Position numbers and translations under genes: made by a program | In this document: in pieces, positions 36,984-46,689 of the stretch | Numbering within the stretch: position 1 is the first letter of the stretch | Layout: every line of letters begins with the position of its first letter | Assembly: GCA_014155875.1 (NCBI GenBank) | Contig: JACEFZ010022420.1 | Coordinates: 234,980-298,979, forward strand | DNA length: 64,000 nucleotides | Source of the DNA: Cepaea nemoralis | Taxonomy: Eukaryota > Mollusca > Gastropoda > Stylommatophora > Helicidae | Direction of reading: 5' to 3' | The notes under the pieces: model-generated | Seen by the model: only the letters and a program-made list of their open reading frames with translations | Databases searched by the model: none | Told to the model about the DNA's origin: nothing

Positions 36984-37580
36984 ATGACCACCAGATCTAC
37001 TGTCACGTGTTCAGTGTGCGACAAAGCCTATTGTGATAAGTATACCCTTAATCGTCACATTCGGACCATTCACGAGGGGAAAGACCAAGTATATCCCTGT
37101 CAATTATGTGATAAGGTGTATAAGACGAACGATGGCCTACAAAAACACAAACGAATACGTCATCAGCCACGTATGAATACACCAAACACTCCAATACCAG
37201 AGACGACAGCACCACCTGTCTATTTACACCATCATCGTAGTCTAACGCAAGTACCAGACTGCCACCACTGTATCTTCAATGATAACCTTACCCGTCATAA
37301 TAGGAACATTCACAATGATTATCCCTGTCAGTTACGTGACAATCTATACAATTCGAACCTACAACGGTACTTACATCACCAGACATCACGAGAAAGAACG
37401 ACACCCTTAGACACCCTGGCAACACCTCCACTCATAGTAGCAGAGGATATCCAACCAAATGATAGAGACAGTTTGGCAGCCCTTAAGGCGTACTCCAAGG
37501 ACCTATCGCTTATGCTACCCAATCAACTGGTAGTATTAGAAAAAAGTGTCGACCACCGCTATCGGGTGGTTTTGGTATGA
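36984..37580 (+). CDS. C2H2 zinc-finger protein, left copy (198 aa)
   Basis: The first two fingers are canonical: C9-C12-H25-H30 (CSVCDKAYCDKYTLNRHIRT) and C39-C42-H55-H60 (CQLCDKVYKTNDGLQKHKRI). A third, C93-C96-H105-H110, has a loop shortened to eight residues. A fourth at about 115-132 lacks its second Cys (CQLRD), so it is probably non-functional. The remainder is polar, with a 180-198 tail rich in Val. Two adjacent fingers suggest sequence-specific DNA binding in the nucleus, plausibly to the element's own repeats, but the target is unknown. The start is the first ATG after the TATA-driven leader. The right-arm copy differs at only three residues. A GTATGA just before the stop could act as a splice donor, so the true C-terminus is uncertain. 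Confidence 0.82.
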   Translation: MTTRSTVTCSVCDKAYCDKYTLNRHIRTIHEGKDQVYPCQLCDKVYKTNDGLQKHKRIRHQPRMNTPNTPIPETTAPPVYLHHHRSLTQVPDCHHCIFNDNLTRHNRNIHNDYPCQLRDNLYNSNLQRYLHHQTSRERTTPLDTLATPPLIVAEDIQPNDRDSLAALKAYSKDLSLMLPNQLVVLEKSVDHRYRVVLV

Positions 37581-37639
37581 TAAAAAGAAGTATTCAGATA
37601 TCTTGTATGATATCTCATACATGTCCTTTATTCTGGATC

Positions 37640-37985
37640 CGAAACAAATAAGGTATGTGTGATGACTTCAACAACAACAGTGTTTTTTGATAGTCAATTG
37701 TATACTCAAAAATGAAGATCACTAATCCAGAACTTTTTGGTTTTTCACTAGTCATGTATGTCATTGATTTTTTTTCTTATATCACTAAAGTGTTTTTCAC
37801 CAAGCATCTATGTCATTGATTTTATTTTCTTACGATATCTCTAAACTGTTTTTCACTAATCATGTATGTCATTGATTTTTTTCTTATACATCTAAACTGT
37901 TTTTCACTACTCATGTATGTCATTGATTTTTCTTATATCACTAAAGTGTTTTGATGAATAATACATTCTTTGATATATTGAAATC
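37640..37985. repeat. ~58-bp AT-rich repeat, left arm
   Basis: Four or five units of TTTTTCACTAATCATGTATG followed by TCATTGATTTTTTTCTTATA and TCACTAAAGTG. The mirrored block is at 41,285-41,515. Confidence 0.88.
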
Positions 37986-37989
37986 AAGT

Positions 37990-39045
37990 TTTTGTTGTTT
38001 TTCTTTAGTGGTTTTGTTTTCATGACGTTGTCTTGTCGGCTCAGAGCTTACATTACCAGACAAAGTCTTAGAAGAAGTTATGGCCAATACAGAACAGTCA
38101 AATGTATAAAACCTAGGAAAAAATAACCAAAGGCGAAAAGACCTAAAGAGAGAAATGTCTCGACCAAGCTTATAAATATTACAACTAAAAGGTTGATCAA
38201 AATTCAAACATTATAAAAATAACCAAATATGAAAAACATCGTCCAAAGACAGAAATATTTCAACTAAACTTATAAATAAGTCACCAAAAGGGGAAAAGGT
38301 CAAGTACAGAAATAGCTATGGAAAAAGTAAGTCCACAAAACTAAGAAAAGAAATGTAACTTCTGTAGTCAATTGTGTCCTATCTGAAAAGACGCTATCAA
38401 TGTCACCCCTTTCCTTGTTTTACTTTACCAAAGACCTTCACCGTATCTGGTACAGAAACCCTTATACAGCACTCATCTCTCCACAGTCTTGGTTGCTTTC
38501 TAATACAAAGTGGTTACATCACCAAGAACTTCAAACCTCCAGTGTACACGTGCTCCATTGAAACACCCATGACAGTTAACAACATGTATGGCCATGTAAT
38601 CTGTGAGTCCATCGGGGATAGTTCATCCGAGTATTCCAAAAGATCCATTTCCCATGGCTGACATCTTCAACTTGCTATAACACAACTTATTCTAATATAC
38701 ACTTTACATGAAATTTCCCAAATTTGGGCTCTATTAAAGATTACGTAATGAGATACACAAAGACACCAAGAACATAGCATACAAAATAATTCACAAATTA
38801 AAACTTAAACCATATCAGATGAACCACCCAACAAGTACTACACAAACATATAATAAGGAAACACATGACACACAGAGCTTACAGACAAATCACTTGGACT
38901 CAAACAAATTTTGCTTCTTGTACTGTAGAATTCTACCAACACTTCTTTCCTATCACCAAAACTAAACATCTACCACACAACCACTGGTCATTTGTCCAAC
39001 ATAATACTCATACCCTCGCCAACGACATTAAGGAAATGCATACTT
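37990..39045. other. Inner conserved block of the left arm
   Basis: Well matched to 40,201-41,260 in reverse complement. Plus-strand frames at 38,374-38,661 and 38,865-39,179 have near-identical inverted counterparts (40,871-40,611 and 40,380-40,144), with few residue changes. I recognise no domain and neither has a strong start context; the first begins at TTG. This block may be untranslated sequence or carry the missing 5' exon of the central gene. Confidence 0.5.
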
Positions 39046-39335
39046 ATACATTGTCAGATATTAGATTTAAAGCCCCTACTACTAACATATCACCGGTGTC
39101 GAGTTCCCGTTTCACAAAAACACCCTCTTGTCAGTTGTTAGTGAAAACCATTACACCAGTCCATAATTGTGACTCGTAGAATCTACACTCACACTGTCGT
39201 ATCTGTAGTATGAGTCTGTGATCAGAGATTCTTCTATAGAATCCACATTGTAATCTAACGTGACACTTACGTTTTAACCTACTTGTGTAAAACTTTTTTC
39301 ACCTTCCATTCATCCAGGTACAATGACAGCTTTAA

Positions 39336-40147
39336 TTTTATAGACGGACATCGTGGTCAGAAGATGAAGATTGTTGTGAAGATGACAGTGTTTTGAAGGA
39401 GGATGAGTCTGGCTTCTTCACACCAGCTTTATCATTAGACATTTTGTTCTGCCAGAAACCTACTCGTGGCACCCAGCCAGCTTTAGCTGTACCAGAGACA
39501 ACCTTTGCTTGGGGTGATGATTCGTCTTCAGATGAAGATATTGACCTTTTGACTAGTAGTCATGCCCCAGAGTCTCTCAAGAAAATTAATGTGACGTGGA
39601 ACGAAAAATATCCTACTGATGGTGTCCGAAGGTGTTCCTCTTCAACGAATAAGGTGTGTATGGGTAGTAATGATCATAGTTCACATGTGTATTTTGGTAA
39701 ACATGACCAATACCGAAAACCTATGTGTTATACATGTTTTCTATGTACATCTCTCTATACCACAAACCATCAGTGACTATACCTTTACCTTTTCTCAAGA
39801 CGTGACCAATAGAATGTCGACAGTCTGTTTTTATGCCTTTACCACTTCTCCTTGTGAATTTTTTACTGTTTTTTTTCTTTACTGAAGTAGTAGGTAGTCT
39901 TGTAAGTTTCAATGTGTTTTATTTACCTCCACAGGTTAATTTTGCACCAGAACCTCACTTCTTGACAGTCCATACTGTTGGCACCGAAGAACGCAATGGT
40001 AACTGGCATCATGTAATCAGAGAACGTGAGAATTTTGAAAGCCGTATACTAGAGCTGGAACAAATTTTGAACCCAGTCTTGAGGGACAACCACAGAAGAA
40101 AAGTCATCGAACAAAGGACAGCAGTGAAGGAGGCAGCTGTAGTCTAA
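39336..40147 (+). CDS. PPP1R15 (GADD34/CReP)-like gene, last two exons
   Basis: Exon 1 is open from 39,336 (plausible acceptor ATAG ending at 39,343) to 39,653 and is acidic, with DDSSSDEDIDLL. The intron 39,654-39,934 (281 bp) starts GTGTGT and ends TTACCTCCACAG, in phase 0. Exon 2 runs 39,935-40,147. The last Lys of exon 1 and VNF at the start of exon 2 form an RVxF-type PP1-docking motif. About 20 residues on comes NWHHVIRERENFESRI, matching the conserved Trp-containing helix of PPP1R15 (GPWEQLARDR.RF.RRI) that holds actin and eIF2-alpha. Known family members bring PP1 to phospho-eIF2-alpha and restore translation in stress; viruses are known to carry mimics. No ATG exists in exon 1, so a 5' exon is missing from this call. 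The spliced gene suggests capture at DNA level. Function is inferred from a short core only. Confidence 0.7.
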
Positions 40148-40192
40148 TTAGCATGTATATCTCTCTGCCTTATTAAAAGAATTATAACCAGA

Positions 40193-40198
40193 AATAAA
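40193..40198 (+). terminator. Poly(A) signal AATAAA for the central gene
   Basis: AATAAA lies 45 bases after the TAA stop at 40,145-40,147, just at the spacer/right-arm junction. The transcript would therefore end within or just inside the right arm. Confidence 0.6.
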
Positions 40199-41284
40199 CT
40201 AGTATGCATTTCCTTAATGTCGTTGGCGAGGGTATGAGTATTATGTTGGACAAATGACCAGTGGTTGTGTGGTAGATGTTTAGTTTTGGTGATAGGAAAG
40301 AAGTGTTGGTAGAATTCTACAGTACAAGAAGCAAAATTTGTTTGAGTCCAAGTGATTTGTCTGTAAGCTCTGTGTGTCATGTGTTTCCTTATTATATGTT
40401 TGTGTAGTACTTGTTGGGTGGTTCATCTGATATGGTTTAAGTTTTAATTTGTGAATTATTTTGTATGCTATGTTCTTGGTGTCTTTGTGTATCTCATTAC
40501 GTAATCTTTAATAGAGCCCAAATTTGGGAAATTTCATGTAAAGTGTATATTAGAATAAGTTGTGTTATAGCAAGTTGAAGATGTCAGCCATGGGAAATGG
40601 ATCTTTTGGATTACTCGGATGAACTATCCCCGATGGACTCACAGATTACATGGCCATACATGTTGTTAACTGTCATGGGTGTTTCAATGGAGCACGTGTA
40701 CAATGGAGGTTTGAAGTTCTTGGTGATGTAACCACTTTGTATTAGAAAGCAACCAAGACTGTGGAGAGATGAGTGCTGTATAAGGGTTTCTGTACCAGAT
40801 ACGGTGAAGGTCTTTGGTAAAGTAAAACAAGGAAAGGAGTGACATTGATAGCGTCTTTTCAGATAGGACACAATTGACTACAGAAGTTACATTTCTTTCT
40901 TAGTTTTGTGGACTTACTTTTTCCATAGCTATTTCTGTACTTGACCTTTTCCCCTTTTGGTGACTTATTTATAAGTTTAGTTGAAATATTTCTGTCTTTG
41001 GACGCTGTTTTTCATATTTGGTTATTTTTATAATGTTTGAATTTTGATCAACCTTTTAGTTGTAATATTTATAAGCTTGGTCGAGACATTTCTCTCTTTA
41101 GGTCTTTTCGCCTTTGGTTATTTTTTCCTAGGTTTATACATTTGACTGTTCTGTATTTGCCATAACTTCTTCCTAGAGTTGTTCATGTCTGGTAATGTAA
41201 GCTCTGAACCGACAAGACAACGTCATGAAAACAAACCAATAAAGAAAATCAACAAAAAAAACTTGGTTTCAATATTATCAAAGA

Positions 41285-41515
41285 ATGTATTATTCATCAA
41301 AACACTTTAGTGATATAAGAAAAATCAATGACAGACATGATTAGTGAAAAACACTTTAGTGATATAAGAAAAAAATCAATGACATAGATGATTAGTGAAA
41401 AACACTTTAGAGATATAAGATAAAATCAAGGACATAGATGATTAGTGAAAAACAGTTTAGTGATATATCATAAGAAAAAAATCAATGACATAGCTGATTA
41501 GTGAAACACCAAAAA
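41285..41515. repeat. ~58-bp AT-rich repeat, right arm
   Basis: About four units of AAAACACTTTAGTGATATAA, GAAAAAAATCAATGACATAG and ATGATTAGTG, mirroring 37,640-37,985. Unit boundaries differ slightly between arms. Confidence 0.85.
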
Positions 41516-41670
41516 GTTCTGGATTAGTGATCTTCATTCTTCTGGGCTCTGCTGGTTGACTATCAAAAACACTGTTGTTGTCGAAGTCATCACACATACC
41601 TTATTTGTTTCGGATCCAGAATAAAGACATGTATGAGATATCATACAAGATATCTGAATTCTTCTTTTTA

Positions 41671-42267
41671 TCATACCAAAACCACCCGATAGCGGTGGTC
41701 GACACTTTTTTCTAATACTACCACTTGATTGGGTAGCATAAGCGATAGGTCCTTGCAGTACGCCTTAAGGGCTGCCAAACTGTCTCTATCATTTGGTTGG
41801 ATATCCTCTGCTACTATGAGTGGAGGTGTTGCCAGGGTGTCTAAGGGTGTCGTTCTTTCTCGTGATGTCTGGTGATGTAAGTACCGTTGTAGGTTCGAAT
41901 TGTATAGATTGTCACGTAACTGACAGGGATAATCATTGTGAATGTTCCTATTATGACGGGTAAGGTTATCATTGAAGATACAGTGGTGGCAGTCTGGTAC
42001 TTGCGTTAGACTACGATGATGGTGTAAATAGACAGGTGGTGCTGTCGTCTCTGGTATTGCAGTGTTTGGTGTATTCATACGTGGCTGATGACGTATTCGT
42101 TTGTGTTTTTGTAGGCCATCGTTCGTCTTATACACCTTATCACATAATTGACAGGGATATACTTGGTCTTTCCCCTCGTGAATGGTCCGAATGTGACGAT
42201 TAAGGGTATACTTATCACAATAGGCTTTGTCGCACACTGAACACGTGACAGTAGATCTGGTGGTCAT
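41671..42267 (-). CDS. C2H2 zinc-finger protein, right copy (198 aa)
   Basis: Same length and finger layout as the left copy, reading toward the centre. By eye it differs at residues 70 (Pro to Ala), 171 (Ser to Cys) and 182 (Leu to Val) and has no stop or frameshift. All Cys and His of fingers one to three are kept, as is the missing Cys of the fourth. Its leader, 42,268-42,740, has the same TATA box and tandem repeats. Nearby non-coding blocks differ by gaps and many substitutions, so the frame seems to be held by selection or by conversion between arms. Confidence 0.82.
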   Translation of the reverse strand: MTTRSTVTCSVCDKAYCDKYTLNRHIRTIHEGKDQVYPCQLCDKVYKTNDGLQKHKRIRHQPRMNTPNTAIPETTAPPVYLHHHRSLTQVPDCHHCIFNDNLTRHNRNIHNDYPCQLRDNLYNSNLQRYLHHQTSRERTTPLDTLATPPLIVAEDIQPNDRDSLAALKAYCKDLSLMLPNQVVVLEKSVDHRYRVVLV

Positions 42268-42740
42268 ATTGATAAACTGGTTTGTTTCTTCTTTCTTACA
42301 ACCACGAAAAAATGTTCTGGTGTATACAATGTTTCACTATTTTATCAGAGGCCAACGACACGAATAAGGCTCACATCAAGTTTCACTGCTGTAGCCAAGT
42401 CACTACGTGAAAAATAGGTGGTTACTATACAATGCTCACACCAACCTGTTTCACTGCTGTAGCTAGCCAAGTCACTACGTGAACAATATCTGCTTACTAC
42501 ACTGCTCACACCAACCTGTTTCACTGCTGTAGCTACCCAAGTCAGCCCGTGAACTGGTACTGTGGTCACAAGAGACGCCTTCTATTTTATACACTGGTTC
42601 TGCACACGACCTAGCTGACGTGGCAGTTTTGTAGACAAGCTATTCTCACGCCGCCCGCCTGCTTCCCCACAAACCGATGACTCATGCTTAATGACTATTG
42701 CATATGGCGGTGATGACGTAGTCTCGGATATCCGCGTTCT
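42268..42740 (-). promoter_or_regulatory. Promoter and leader of right zinc-finger gene
   Basis: Minus-strand TATAAAA at 42,591-42,585, with the flanking CCAGTGTATAAAATAGAAGG identical to the left arm. Three leader repeats (CACGTAGTGACTTGGCTAGC) follow at about 42,385-42,560. Confidence 0.65.
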
Positions 42741-42769
42741 TTACCAAAAGGGGGTATGTGATTTGTATA

Positions 42770-43085
42770 GTTTAGTCTTATGGGTAAGTGTATCTGTACT
42801 GGTTGTTGTGACAGTAGTAATGGTATGGTTTGTCTTGTCTGTACTTATGTATCTGTATGTAGTGTACAGTGTGTATGTGTGTTCTGTATGTCTTTGTATT
42901 TGTGTGTTTTTGCTTGTAGGTGTGTAGTTGTTTATGGGTGTGTACTTGTTGTGATGACAGTAGTAATGGTATGGAATGTCTGTGTCTGTCTTTGAATGTT
43001 CTTGTGTATTTGTGTGTGTACTTGAGTATACTTGTGATGACAGTAGTAATAGTATGGAGTGTCTGTGTCTGTATGTACAACTGTG

Positions 43086-43122
<37 letters not shown>

Positions 43123-43640
43123 TGGTTGTCTTTGATTGTTCTTGTGTATTTGTGTGTGTACTTGAGTATACTTGTGATGACAGTAGTAATAGTATGGAGT
43201 GTCTTTGTGTTTGTATGTGTGTGGTTGACTTTGTGTTTGAGTGTTCTTGTGTATACTTGTGATGACAGTAGTAATAGTATGGAATGTCTGTGTCTGTCTT
43301 TGAGTTTGCAGTAGGTGTGTATTTGTGTACTTGAGTATACTTGTGCTGACAGTAGTAATGGTATGGGTGTGTCTGTGCTGTCTCTGCACGTGTGTATAGC
43401 TGTTGATAGTGACAGTAGTAATGGTATGGGTTGTCTGTGTATGGTTGTCTTTGTGTTTGTATGTGTGTGGTTGACTTTGTGCTTGTATGTGTGTACACGT
43501 GTGTGTATAGTTGTGATGACAGTAGTAATGGTATGGGTTGTCTGTGTATGGTTGCCTTTGTATTTGTGTGTATCACGTATGTACTTGGTTGTCTTTGTGC
43601 TTGTCGCTAATATTGGTAGTAGTATTATCACTACTATTGA
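42770..43640. repeat. GT-rich long-period array, right arm
   Basis: Complement of the left CA-rich array: TGACAGTAGTAATGGTATGG and its TAGTATGGAG variant recur about nine times. It contains a pure (GT)n run at about 43,090-43,121 that the left arm lacks. Confidence 0.88.
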
Positions 43641-43699
43641 TTCTTCTTCACTCTACCCACCACCATTGCACTATACGTACTTTCCCCTACAATTTAAGT

Positions 43700-44310
43700 G
43701 GTCACTCGACTACTTGACCACTGCTTGACCACTGCTTGACCACGTCATCGATCACTTTAATCACTACCATAATCTTAGGCACATCGTCCTCTACAATTTA
43801 AGTGGTCACTCGACCACTTGACCACTACTTGACCACTACTTGACCACTACTTGACCACTAATTTACCACCTTTTAAGCATCACCATCTCATTACAACTAC
43901 TTTTCCGGTAAAATTTATTCACTTGACCACTTGACCACTGCTTGACCATTGCTTGACCACTAATTTACCACTCTTTAATCATCACCATCTCATTACAATC
44001 ACTTTTCCCTAAAATTTCCCTAAAATTTTCCTCACTTACACACCGCTTGACCACTGCTTGACCACTACTTGACCACTACTTGATCACTAATTTACCACTA
44101 ATTTAAACATTACCATGTCACTACGACCAATTTTTCCCTAAAATTTATTCACTTGACCGCTTGACCACTGCTTGACCACTGCTTGACCACTAATTTACCA
44201 CTCTTTAATCATCACCATCTCATTACAATCACTTTTCCCTAAAATTTCCTTATTTGACTACTTGACCCTTACTTGACCACTTGACCACTGGTTGACCAGT
44301 GTGTAATTGC
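43700..44310. repeat. CTTGACCA iteron-like array, right arm
   Basis: Complement of the left TGGTCAAG array: clustered CTTGACCACTGCTTGACCAC-type units separated by TCCCTAAAATTTTCC and CACCATCTCATTACAATCAC spacers. The cluster order is similar but not identical. Confidence 0.9.
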
Positions 44311-44489
44311 AAACACCTCTTATTATATTTATGACCACCCCCCTATATCACTTCTACTTGATCACTAATAACCACCCCTTACCACCACACCCATTATAAC
44401 TTTATACGCTTTCCTTTGTAATCGGTGAATATACCACCCTTTACCTACTACTATCACACTGTTCAGATGATAGTAACCAGCTCTTACTT

Positions 44490-44845
44490 CATCGAGTATA
44501 ACCACGATCCATCACACCCTTGTTCATCACTACACAGATACAGTCATACACGTAACCACCCTATACCCATTACACCCTTGTGTATCACTACACAGACACA
44601 TTAAGTCTACGCCACCACCATATATCCAACCCATGACTAGAACGACCCATCAAATGACACCTATTATAACTTTATACGCTTTCCTTTGTAATGATGGTAG
44701 TGAATATACCACCCTTTATCAAGTATGTACTTGGTTGTCTTTGTGTTTGTCGCTACTATTCATAGTAGTATTATCACTACTATTGATTGTTCTTCACTCT
44801 ACCCACCACCATTGCACTATACGTACGTTCCCCCTAAAATTTCCA
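44490..44845. repeat. Rearranged segment of the right arm
   Basis: Two degraded copies of the 77-bp unit (44,490-44,640) precede a patch at 44,655-44,845. The patch repeats pieces from elsewhere in the same arm: TTATAACTTTATACGCTTTC (also at 44,394) and TATGTACTTGGTTGTCTTTG...CACTCTACCCACCACCATTG (also at 43,570-43,680). Confidence 0.8.
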
Positions 44846-45126
44846 CCACCATATATAACACCCCTCCCTCATCCGTGCCCTCTCTTTAAGTACTACCACT
44901 CATCTCACAACCTCGCTTTCCAGAACATTTTACCTTAATTACTTCCCCACCAGGCAGCGCCAAAAATTTCGTTCTCACGAAAAAAAGTTCCCACACGCCG
45001 TTTCACCCCACCAAAAAAAAAAAAAATTTCACCGAGTCGACATTTTCCCCGTATTTCCTTCATAAACCCAAATTACCCTACCAGTTTACCCTCCAATCAT
45101 GTGGCAAGTGCACGCCATATACTACT

Positions 45127-45990
45127 GAGATGAGATGAGATTTCATCTTCTCTAAATGTATGTCTGTCAGTTCGTCTGCCTGTCGTGTTAATCACAACAT
45201 ATAATGTCCTGTCGAGTATTGGCCAAGGAAAGACAAATAAACATGACAGAGAAGACAAATGGGAATGTACGCAGTTTAACCAGGGCATGCTGCGTCCAGT
45301 ACACACAATAAGAGACGACAGGCTTCATCTCAGCATGTTATCAGTATGAAGTTTTGCCACGTTACTGCGGGTTTAAGCTTACACTTCGATAAGAAAATGG
45401 CCTGGTTATCAGCAATTGGCTGTTCACAAAAATATGTCCAGTGTGTTTCAGAACATTATGGGATGTTTACTTTTGGTTAAGAACCACGGTCAATGCACAC
45501 GATTATTATCAAATGTGCTCCTTCTTCCCCCAAAGACCACACAAGGTGAATCTCCGCAAAACCCCGCAGTTATAGCGAGGATGCAAATATATATATATAC
45601 TGAAGTCACTCATGATATACATATTTATTTTGTGGAATTTTTGTCTTCACCTTTTGTTGTATTTTAAGGCTGGGCATCGGCGTATTTGGGGTGCTCTATC
45701 CACTTTCAAACTGCCCGTGGTTTATTTTTTAACCATATGCTCAGTGGACACAGGTCCCCCGAGTTGTGGCTATTGTCCGGGAAGGCTGGAAGCTCCACCC
45801 ATTGCCTTAGGATTAAAGACGAGGACACCATTCTTTTCTTAACTCTAAACATTCACACCAGCATCTTGCGTCAAGTCATTTGTAGAACGCCGCTCTGATC
45901 ACGGCGCGCCGAAAAAACTCTCGATCTCTGGCCATCTCCCCTTGCCTCATGCCCAAGGTGTCTGCAATGTCCTATGTCTATCTTCATGCC
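45127..45990. other. LINE tail remnant, then no gene recognised
   Basis: 45,127-45,141 continues the (GATGA)n tail of LINE C. The remaining sequence, including short frames at 45,416-45,898, shows no known domain or repeat. Confidence 0.5.
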
Positions 45991-46009
45991 TCTGCTTCTT
46001 AAAAAAAAG

Positions 46010-46228
46010 TCGCTTAAAAGTCGACAGGGTCGACTTCATTGCACCAGGTTTTAACCCATCTTGCGGAAAGCATCGCACAAAGCACGAACTCCGTAGCTCT
46101 AGCGACGACGGGAGTCTCCGAAAAATTTCATTCGTGACCCGAAGTACGCCGCCCGGAATCGAACCCACAACCTTCGAAGCCCGAGTCAACCAGCTTGACC
46201 ACTTCGCCACGGAGACTCCCTTGGTCCC
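46010..46228 (-). mobile_element. tRNA-derived SINE (Leu/Ser-like head)
   Basis: The minus strand from 46,225 reads GGAGTCTCCGTGGCGAAGTG (A box region) and GTGGGTTCGATTCCGGGCGG (B box), followed by TCACGAATGAAATTTTTCGG and CGACAGGGTCGACT-type body. The segment GAACTCCGTAGCTCTAGCGA resembles GAACTCCGTAGCACCGGCGA at 54,684. Confidence 0.72.
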
Positions 46229-46689
46229 TACACCTCCACCCCTGCCTCTCCTTCCGGGAACCACGCCTTCCAACACTGGCATTTGTAATGTTTAATGAGG
46301 CCAACGTACTTTAGTTTCCGAGACAAGATTCTGTAAGAGCCAGTTTTCTTTAATGTTTAAGTCTCGTAGCATTTCAGAAATGTTCTGCTTCTTGGCACAC
46401 GATATTCTACGGTTTCTCCTGTGATATTTAAGCTCAAAAGTACAAATTTTAAAAAATATATATATTTCTCTGTATGTTGACAAAGACAATTCCACGCACA
46501 GATTTCAGGATAACACTGATGACAGTGATAAATGGAGCGCGACCCATACGGTTGGATGGAATCGATATACCACCTCAACCTAGCATTGATATAAACAACA
46601 CATTGAAGCAACCACACTTTTAAACCAACCAGGTGCGCACAAGCCTGAGCCAGGACGCCGTAACCTCAAAGATCCTCCACACTTAACAT
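46229..46689. other. No gene recognised
   Basis: AT-rich sequence with no repeat or protein identified. Confidence 0.4.

Larger units (their letters stand above)
33116..39045 (+). repeat. Left arm of the palindrome
   Basis: Pairs with 40,201-45,126 in reverse complement. Order from the outside: terminal block (33,116-33,400), 77-bp minisatellite, TGGTCAAG array, CA-rich array, promoter and leader, zinc-finger gene, ~58-bp repeats and an inner conserved block (38,000-39,045). It is about 1 kb longer than the right arm, mostly because of array expansion. Confidence 0.9.
39046..40200. other. Unique central spacer of the palindrome
   Basis: Arm pairing ends at AAGGAAATGCATA (39,030-39,042) and its complement at 40,203-40,216. 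The spacer of about 1155 bp has no inverted partner. It is almost filled by the PPP1R15-like exons and their poly(A) signal. Confidence 0.88.
40201..45126 (-). repeat. Right arm of the palindrome
   Basis: Reverse complement of 33,116-39,045 with the same order of blocks. It lacks the 77-bp expansion and has a local rearrangement at 44,655-44,845. The terminal ~285 bases (44,840-45,126) match the left end with small gaps. Confidence 0.9.
33110..45132. mobile_element. 12.0-kb palindromic element with 6-bp target duplication
   Basis: The element runs 33,116-45,126 and is flanked by GAGATG at 33,110-33,115 and 45,127-45,132. Both ends, read inward, begin AGTAGTATA and share CGTGTGGGAACTTTTTTTCG and CGCTGCCTGGTGGGGAAGTA. 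The left arm is 33,116 to about 39,045 and the right about 40,201-45,126. The unique centre is about 1155 bp. Each arm carries one zinc-finger gene facing inward. The centre carries a PPP1R15-like gene. Six-base duplications and 5'-AG ends are known for Polinton/Maverick elements. However, no polymerase B, retroviral-like integrase, packaging ATPase or capsid gene is visible, so class assignment is inference. Because the target is a 5-bp repeat, a 1-bp duplication cannot be excluded from the sequence alone. Confidence 0.85.

Noticed and set aside
37028..37160. Host multi-finger transcription factor exon
   Set aside because: The frame is duplicated exactly in both arms of a mobile palindrome and has only two sound fingers, so it belongs to the element and not to a single-copy host gene.
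36984..40147. Fusion transcript joining the left zinc-finger exon directly to the central PPP1R15-like exons
   Set aside because: The possible donor before the zinc-finger stop (37,575) is phase 0, while the best acceptor at 39,343 requires phase 2. The joint would not keep frame, so I did not call a fusion, though other donors cannot be excluded.
33116..45126. Complete Polinton, adintovirus or herpesvirus-like genome
   Set aside because: No DNA polymerase, integrase, protease, ATPase or capsid-like frame is visible in the 12 kb. Only end structure and duplication length are suggestive.
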